Source: Treponema sp. (GTDB lineage Bacteria; Spirochaetota; Spirochaetia; Treponematales; Breznakiellaceae). From it: DNA of 16,547 nt. Position numbers and translations under genes: made by a program. The number at the start of each line of letters is the position of its first letter. The first letter of the stretch is position 1. Location of the stretch: NCBI GenBank assembly GCA_031288005.1, contig JAITSE010000012.1, positions 1-16,547 on the forward strand. The letters run 5' to 3'. Under the pieces are notes generated by a model. That model saw nothing but the letters and a program-made list of their open reading frames with translations. It was not told the origin of the DNA and did not search any database. This document shows positions 13,747 through 16,547 of this stretch, in pieces.

Positions 13747-14969
13747 ACCTGTTTCAACTGCTGTACTCCTCTCTCAGGAACATCCTGCGAAACCGGATGC
13801 GGAGCCTCCTTACTTCCCTGGGGATCATCATAGGCGTAGGCTCGGTGATCATCATGGTCGCCGTGGGGGAAGGGGCGCAGAAGGAAATCGAGAACCGCAT
13901 AGGCTCTATGGGGACCAACCTGATTCAGATCATGCCCAGGCGCATCATGATGCGGAACTTCAATCCCGGCAGCATGACGCGGCCCCGGCCCAACGTTCTT
14001 ACCCGGAAAGAGGCGGCGAAAGTAAAGGCCGAAAGCTCCTACGCCCCGGCGGTCTCAGGAGTGACCCAGCGCAGTTTTACCGTTGTGGGACCCCAGGGGA
14101 ACGCCTCGGTGCAGGTTATGGGGGTGGAGCCGGAATACCTGTTCATCAGGAACTGGAACGTGGAATCGGGCTACTTCTTTTCAGCGGACGATATGCAGGA
14201 GCGGAAGCGGGTAGCTGTCCTGGGCCTCACCACTGCGGCGAGCCTCTTCGGCGGGAGCGCCGGAGCCCTTGGGCAGCAGATACGCATAGGGAGCAATCAT
14301 TTTTTGGTCATCGGGATACTGGAGAAGAAGGGAGCCGGCGGAGGCGGGAACGATCAGGACGACGTTATCATGATCCCCCTGGACACAGCCCTGTACCGGC
14401 TGAACAACTCCCAGAACATCAGCTCCATCGCCATGAGCGTAGTCAGCGAAGAGTACATGGAAGCCGCCCAGCGGGAGGCGGAACTCATACTCCGGGAAGC
14501 CCGCCGGCTAAAGGATACGGACACCGCGGACTTTGAGATCATGAACAGCTCCGAGCTTATCGAAATGGCATCGGAAACCTCCCGCAGCCTTACCTCCCTG
14601 CTGGCCGCGATAGCCGGCGTCTCTCTCCTGGTCGGGGGCATAGGTATCATGAACATCATGCTGGTCTCCGTAACGGAGCGGACCCGTGAGATCGGCCTCC
14701 GCATGGCTGTAGGCGCCAGGAAGCGGGATATTCTCTTTCAGTTCCTGTCGGAGTCCGTTATCTTGAGCCTCCTGGGAGGCCTCCTGGGGATAGGGCTGGC
14801 CTTTCTGGTCTGCCGCATCCTGGTCATGCTTGCCGTACCCGCGCATATTAACCCCGCAGTCGTCACGGCGGCAGTCCTGTTCGCCGCCCTGGTGGGGGTT
14901 TCCTTCGGCTACTATCCCGCCCGGAAAGCTTCGGGCCTCTATCCGATAGACGCGCTACGGTATGAATAA
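13743..14969 (+). CDS. ABC transporter permease (MacB/FtsX family)
   Basis: A 408-residue inner-membrane permease. One N-terminal membrane helix (about 22-44, LTSLGIIIGVGSVIIMVAVG) is followed by a large periplasmic MacB-type core domain (about 50-275) and three C-terminal helices (about 283-308, 336-362, 370-392) forming the FtsX domain, with the conserved coupling stretch TERTREIGLRMAVGARKRDI and the final GYYPARKASGLYPIDALRYE. This is the classic layout of MacB-type mechanotransmitter permeases whose ATPase is a separate chain. Start GTG 13743 has a strong AGGAGGAGG 4-10 nt upstream and overlaps the ATPase stop; the frame open from 13686 lies inside the ATPase gene. With the adaptor it would form a tripartite pump needing a TolC-like partner not found here. 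The substrate is unknown. Confidence 0.93.
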   Translation: MNLFQLLYSSLRNILRNRMRSLLTSLGIIIGVGSVIIMVAVGEGAQKEIENRIGSMGTNLIQIMPRRIMMRNFNPGSMTRPRPNVLTRKEAAKVKAESSYAPAVSGVTQRSFTVVGPQGNASVQVMGVEPEYLFIRNWNVESGYFFSADDMQERKRVAVLGLTTAASLFGGSAGALGQQIRIGSNHFLVIGILEKKGAGGGGNDQDDVIMIPLDTALYRLNNSQNISSIAMSVVSEEYMEAAQREAELILREARRLKDTDTADFEIMNSSELIEMASETSRSLTSLLAAIAGVSLLVGGIGIMNIMLVSVTERTREIGLRMAVGARKRDILFQFLSESVILSLLGGLLGIGLAFLVCRILVMLAVPAHINPAVVTAAVLFAALVGVSFGYYPARKASGLYPIDALRYE

Positions 14970-14970
14970 G

Positions 14971-14991
14971 AGGGGGGGAAGTCTCCCCCCT
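14971..14991 (+). terminator. GC hairpin directly after the efflux operon
   Basis: AGGGGGG (14971-14977) pairs with CCCCCCT (14985-14991) starting 2 nt after the permease stop. No T-run follows, so it is a weak intrinsic terminator or an RNA-stabilising hairpin. Confidence 0.4.
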
Positions 14992-15055
14992 GGTTCCGGC
15001 CCTACGGGCCTCCACCACCCCCCTCAGCGGGGGCGCTGCCCCCGCAACGCCCCCG

Positions 15056-15078
15056 CCGGGGGGCCCAAGGCCCCCCGG
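15056..15078. repeat. 10-bp all-GC hairpin, with a neighbouring 8-bp GC hairpin
   Basis: CCGGGGGGCC-CAA-GGCCCCCCGG is a perfect stem with a 3-nt loop. Just upstream GCGGGGGC-GCT-GCCCCCGC (15027-15045) forms another. Together they make a very stable G/C block of about 50 nt. Confidence 0.6.
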
Positions 15079-15123
15079 ACCCCCCATTAACCCGCATTTT
15101 CTTTGCTAACTGCCTACCAGCAG

Positions 15124-15167
15124 GCAGTTTTGGACCCAAGAAACCGGAGGTTTCAGTCCAAAACTGC
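15124..15167. repeat. Hairpin family member 1
   Basis: GCAGTTTTGGAC (15124-15135) pairs perfectly with GTCCAAAACTGC (15156-15167), enclosing a second stem GAAACC-GGA-GGTTTC (15140-15154). Outer stem is homologous to members 2 and 3. The left arm can also pair with AACTGCCT at 15108-15115, giving a competing fold. Confidence 0.65.
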
Positions 15168-15214
15168 TTAACGACCCGTAGGGTCGCCAGGTTTTACACT
15201 ATAAGTATGGAACC

Positions 15215-15310
15215 TCTATAGTCTTTTGTAAGACTTCTACAGGAGACTTGGAACCCGCTAAGGGACCGGCTGTCCCAGGGTTTCCTAAGGCTTCCACAAA
15301 AGACCATAGA
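15215..15310. repeat. Long nested hairpin
   Basis: Outer arms TCTATAGTCTTTTGT (15215-15229) and ACAAAAGACCATAGA (15296-15310) pair at 14 of 15 positions. Inside are GGAACCC/GGGTTTCC (15250-15256 and 15278-15285) and GGGAC/GTCCC (15262-15266 and 15272-15276), giving a nested, cruciform-like fold. Confidence 0.55.
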
Positions 15311-15387
15311 ACTTCTAAAGGAAACTTTGAGACCGCCAAAGGCCGGCCCCGAAAGCGGCTTGTCCGTGGAGCTTAGCCGGGGGGCTT

Positions 15388-15450
15388 GCAATTTGTGCGG
15401 TCGGAGACCGCTGAGACCGGAGACCGAAAGTCTCAGGCCGCACAAATTGC
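15388..15450. repeat. Hairpin with 13-bp perfect stem and inner stem
   Basis: GCAATTTGTGCGG (15388-15400) pairs with CCGCACAAATTGC (15438-15450). The loop contains three GAGACCG repeats (15404, 15413, 15420) and an inner stem CTGAGAC/GTCTCAG (15411-15417 and 15430-15436). Confidence 0.6.
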
Positions 15451-15453
15451 TAA

Positions 15454-15506
15454 ACAGTTTTTGACACTAAACCTCATGTCTCACGCTTTTATGGGTCAAA
15501 AACTGT
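15454..15506. repeat. Hairpin family member 2
   Basis: ACAGTTTTTGAC (15454-15465) and GTCAAAAACTGT (15495-15506) enclose a 29-nt loop that matches the 29-nt loop of member 3 at 23 positions. The terminal pair is A-T here but G-C in member 3, a compensatory change. Confidence 0.65.
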
Positions 15507-15589
15507 AGGATGTGGGAATGGGACTGGAAAACGGAGGGAAAAGGGCCGAAAAACAGGGGGGCCTGCCTTTGCCCAATACTGGGGCCTGT

Positions 15590-15643
15590 GCAATCTGCAA
15601 AGCAGATTGCTTAGCAGGTTGGAACCTCCGGTTCCAACCTGCT
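15590..15643. repeat. Two adjacent perfect hairpins
   Basis: GCAATCTGC-AAA-GCAGATTGC (15590-15610) is followed two bases later by a 14-bp perfect stem AGCAGGTTGGAACC-TCC-GGTTCCAACCTGCT (15613-15643). Both have 3-nt loops. Confidence 0.65.
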
Positions 15644-15675
15644 GGCTGCGACCCTTGTGGGCCGCTAAATATGAA

Positions 15676-15728
15676 GCAGTTTTTGACACTGGACCTCATG
15701 GTTCACGCTTTTACAGGTCAAAAACTGC
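15676..15728. repeat. Hairpin family member 3
   Basis: GCAGTTTTTGAC (15676-15687) and GTCAAAAACTGC (15717-15728) with a 29-nt loop. Relative to member 1 the fifth T of the T-run is a G, matched by A to C in the other arm. In the loop GGACC and GGTTC can form an inner stem with one wobble. Confidence 0.65.
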
Positions 15729-15808
15729 ACGCCTTGCTCAAGCAATCTTAACTTTTTCATACCCCATATATGGCCCAGCCATTGTAATTTGCTTCACGGT
15801 GACCGCTT

Positions 15809-15860
15809 GGGAACCCTAGGAAACCTTCAGTTCGTAGAACCGCGGTTTCCCAGGATTCCC
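15809..15860. repeat. Long imperfect hairpin
   Basis: Seventeen-nt arms (15809-15825 and 15844-15860) pair at 15 positions: GGGAA, CCT and GGAAACC with TTCCC, AGG and GGTTTCC, separated by two mismatches. Confidence 0.55.
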
Positions 15861-15981
15861 GGACTGGTCCTCCAGGTCTGACCCCCGGTCTGGTTCGCCA
15901 CCACAATGCAACGAGGCCCCGACGCGGTTTTTCTCCGCCACATTTTGGCCCGCCGCAAGCACCCCTCGCTCAGAGCGTACT

Positions 15982-16007
15982 CGTTATTTTCTGTCAGAAG
16001 AATAACG
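15982..16007. repeat. Hairpin next to the IS200-like element
   Basis: CGTTATT (15982-15988) and AATAACG (16001-16007) with an inner TTCT/AGAA pairing. It lies about 25 nt outside the transposase terminator hairpin and might belong to the element's end or to the hairpin cluster. Confidence 0.4.
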
Positions 16008-16033
16008 ATAGTAGGACCGGTGAATAAAAAATC

Positions 16034-16051
16034 CCCGCCCCAAGGGGCGGG
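16034..16051 (-). terminator. Rho-independent terminator after the transposase, possible IS end hairpin
   Basis: On the minus strand CCCGCCCC-TT-GGGGCGGG is followed by ATTTTTTATT, a textbook intrinsic terminator, 25 nt after the tnpA reading frame ends. IS200/IS605 elements carry subterminal hairpins recognised by the transposase, so this may double as the element's right-end structure. Confidence 0.75.
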
Positions 16052-16075
16052 TATTTTAAGATTTTTGTTTGAAAA

Positions 16076-16538
16076 TCAGTCAAACAAAGATGGCTGTGAC
16101 TCGTCCTTTATCTTATGCAGTTGTTTGTAATGTTCTGTCGTCCCCTGTGATTTGACATAGTTCGTTATCACGTATTCCTTGCCTTGTTTACTTACCCTGC
16201 TTATGAAATGTCCATCTGCCCAGAATCACCCTCCCCATAATTCCTTCTTTGCTTCTGCATGTTTCTCAAATATTTCTCTCGCAATTATGCTTTTTGTCGT
16301 TGTTGCTACCTTTGTCAGACTATATGCTGGAACAGATTGTATCAGAAAATGCACATGATCATCTTCTGTTCCTACTCTCTGAAAATTGTATTTCATATCT
16401 CTTGCTGATTTCTTCACACACTTCTTTCAGCGTTTTATCCACTTCTTCGCTAATTACCACACGCCGCTGCTTCGCTGGGCATACTATGTGATACAGCATT
16501 ACCGGCACATTGGGGGATTGATGTATGTATTCACTCAT
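16076..16538 (-). pseudogene. tnpA: Broken IS200/IS605-family TnpA transposase
   Basis: TnpA is a HUH/Y1 transposase that cuts and joins single-stranded DNA at hairpin ends. From ATG 16538 (purine-rich GAGGGG directly upstream) the minus strand reads MSEYIHQSPNVPVMLYHIVC, then CPAKQRRVVISEEVDKTL and KRYEIQF, typical of IS200 TnpA. The frame then breaks at the AAAA run 16382-16385 (one base extra) and resumes as VGTEDDHVHFLIQSVPAYS, which carries the HUH motif His-Val-His. A TGA at 16226-16228 stands where family members have one residue between WGG and FW. After it, FWADGHFISRV, the catalytic-Tyr region NYVKSQG and the C-terminus PSLFD follow to the stop at 16076. Total length about 153 codons, as usual for TnpA. 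Two lesions make it inactive unless the homopolymer error is technical. No tnpB is visible; sequence upstream lies outside the window. Confidence 0.85.
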
Positions 16539-16547
16539 CCCCTCATT

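Larger units (their letters stand above)
14970..16030. repeat. Hairpin-dense non-coding region between the efflux operon and the IS200-like element
   Basis: About 1.06 kb with no credible gene; short open frames here are products of the repeats. It is filled with separate inverted repeats, many with perfect stems of 8-14 bp: 14971-14991, 15027-15045, 15056-15078, 15108-15129, 15124-15167, 15172-15186, 15215-15310 (with an inner stem), 15388-15450, 15454-15506, 15590-15610, 15613-15643, 15676-15728, 15809-15860 and 15982-16007. Three hairpins are related to each other by sequence and carry compensatory changes. Function is unknown: REP/MITE-type repeats, cruciform-forming DNA or a structured RNA are all possible. 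Confidence 0.7.

Noticed and set aside
15194..15819. Several open frames of 66-83 codons within the hairpin region
   Set aside because: Each crosses several perfect inverted repeats, encodes repeated palindromic translations and lacks ribosome sites.
14970..16030. CRISPR array or integron attC cassette array
   Set aside because: There are no regularly spaced identical repeats, the hairpins differ in sequence and spacing, and there are no cassette genes or core-site motifs between them.
15906..16130. A 74-codon plus-strand open frame
   Set aside because: It crosses the transposase terminator hairpin and the antisense of the TnpA C-terminus.

Overview
The window looks like part of a chromosome from a GC-rich diderm bacterium, most likely a Treponema-type spirochaete of the kind found in insect guts. 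The evidence is indirect: a lipoprotein-type efflux adaptor, good sigma-54 (-24/-12) promoter matches, G+C-rich coding sequence with AT-rich promoters, and intergenic DNA packed with strong hairpins. No rRNA, tRNA or CRISPR array was seen. The organism call is inference; the gene calls rest on the sequence.

Left part (1-5335): a truncated multi-pass membrane protein on the minus strand, a divergent YhfZ-type GntR-like regulator, and a 1131-residue composite protein. The composite has a BON-like domain and an FAD-dependent oxidoreductase (COG0579/GlpA type) at its N-terminus and the C-terminal half of the large FGAM synthetase PurL at its C-terminus. Between them lies about 55 bp that reads, on the opposite strand, as a piece of a second, diverged FAD oxidoreductase. 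This may be a natural rearrangement or an assembly or amplification chimera. The promoters of the membrane protein and the composite gene share two conserved boxes around matching -35/-10 elements, so both probably belong to one small regulon, plausibly controlled by the regulator encoded between them.

Middle part (5336-10826): a degenerate short-chain-dehydrogenase-like gene probably co-transcribed behind trpS (both minus), a divergent lon protease gene, a conserved-looking hypothetical protein directly after lon, and a stand-alone copper-chaperone-like HMA protein that ends at a bidirectional hairpin terminator.

Right part (10827-14969): a secreted periplasmic protein (minus) divergent from a three-gene MacAB-type efflux operon (lipoprotein adaptor, ABC ATPase, FtsX-like permease) with tightly packed or overlapping genes. 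The intergenic region carries two back-to-back sigma-54 promoter matches, one for each direction. No outer-membrane channel gene is present.

End (14970-16547): about 1.1 kb with no convincing gene but more than a dozen long-stem hairpins. Three of these are homologous and differ by compensatory base pairs. The region abuts an IS200/IS605-type TnpA transposase that is broken by a frameshift and a stop codon and whose 3' end carries a strong hairpin terminator. Several start codons were moved downstream of the longest open frame because promoters, Shine-Dalgarno sites or signal peptides support the later start.
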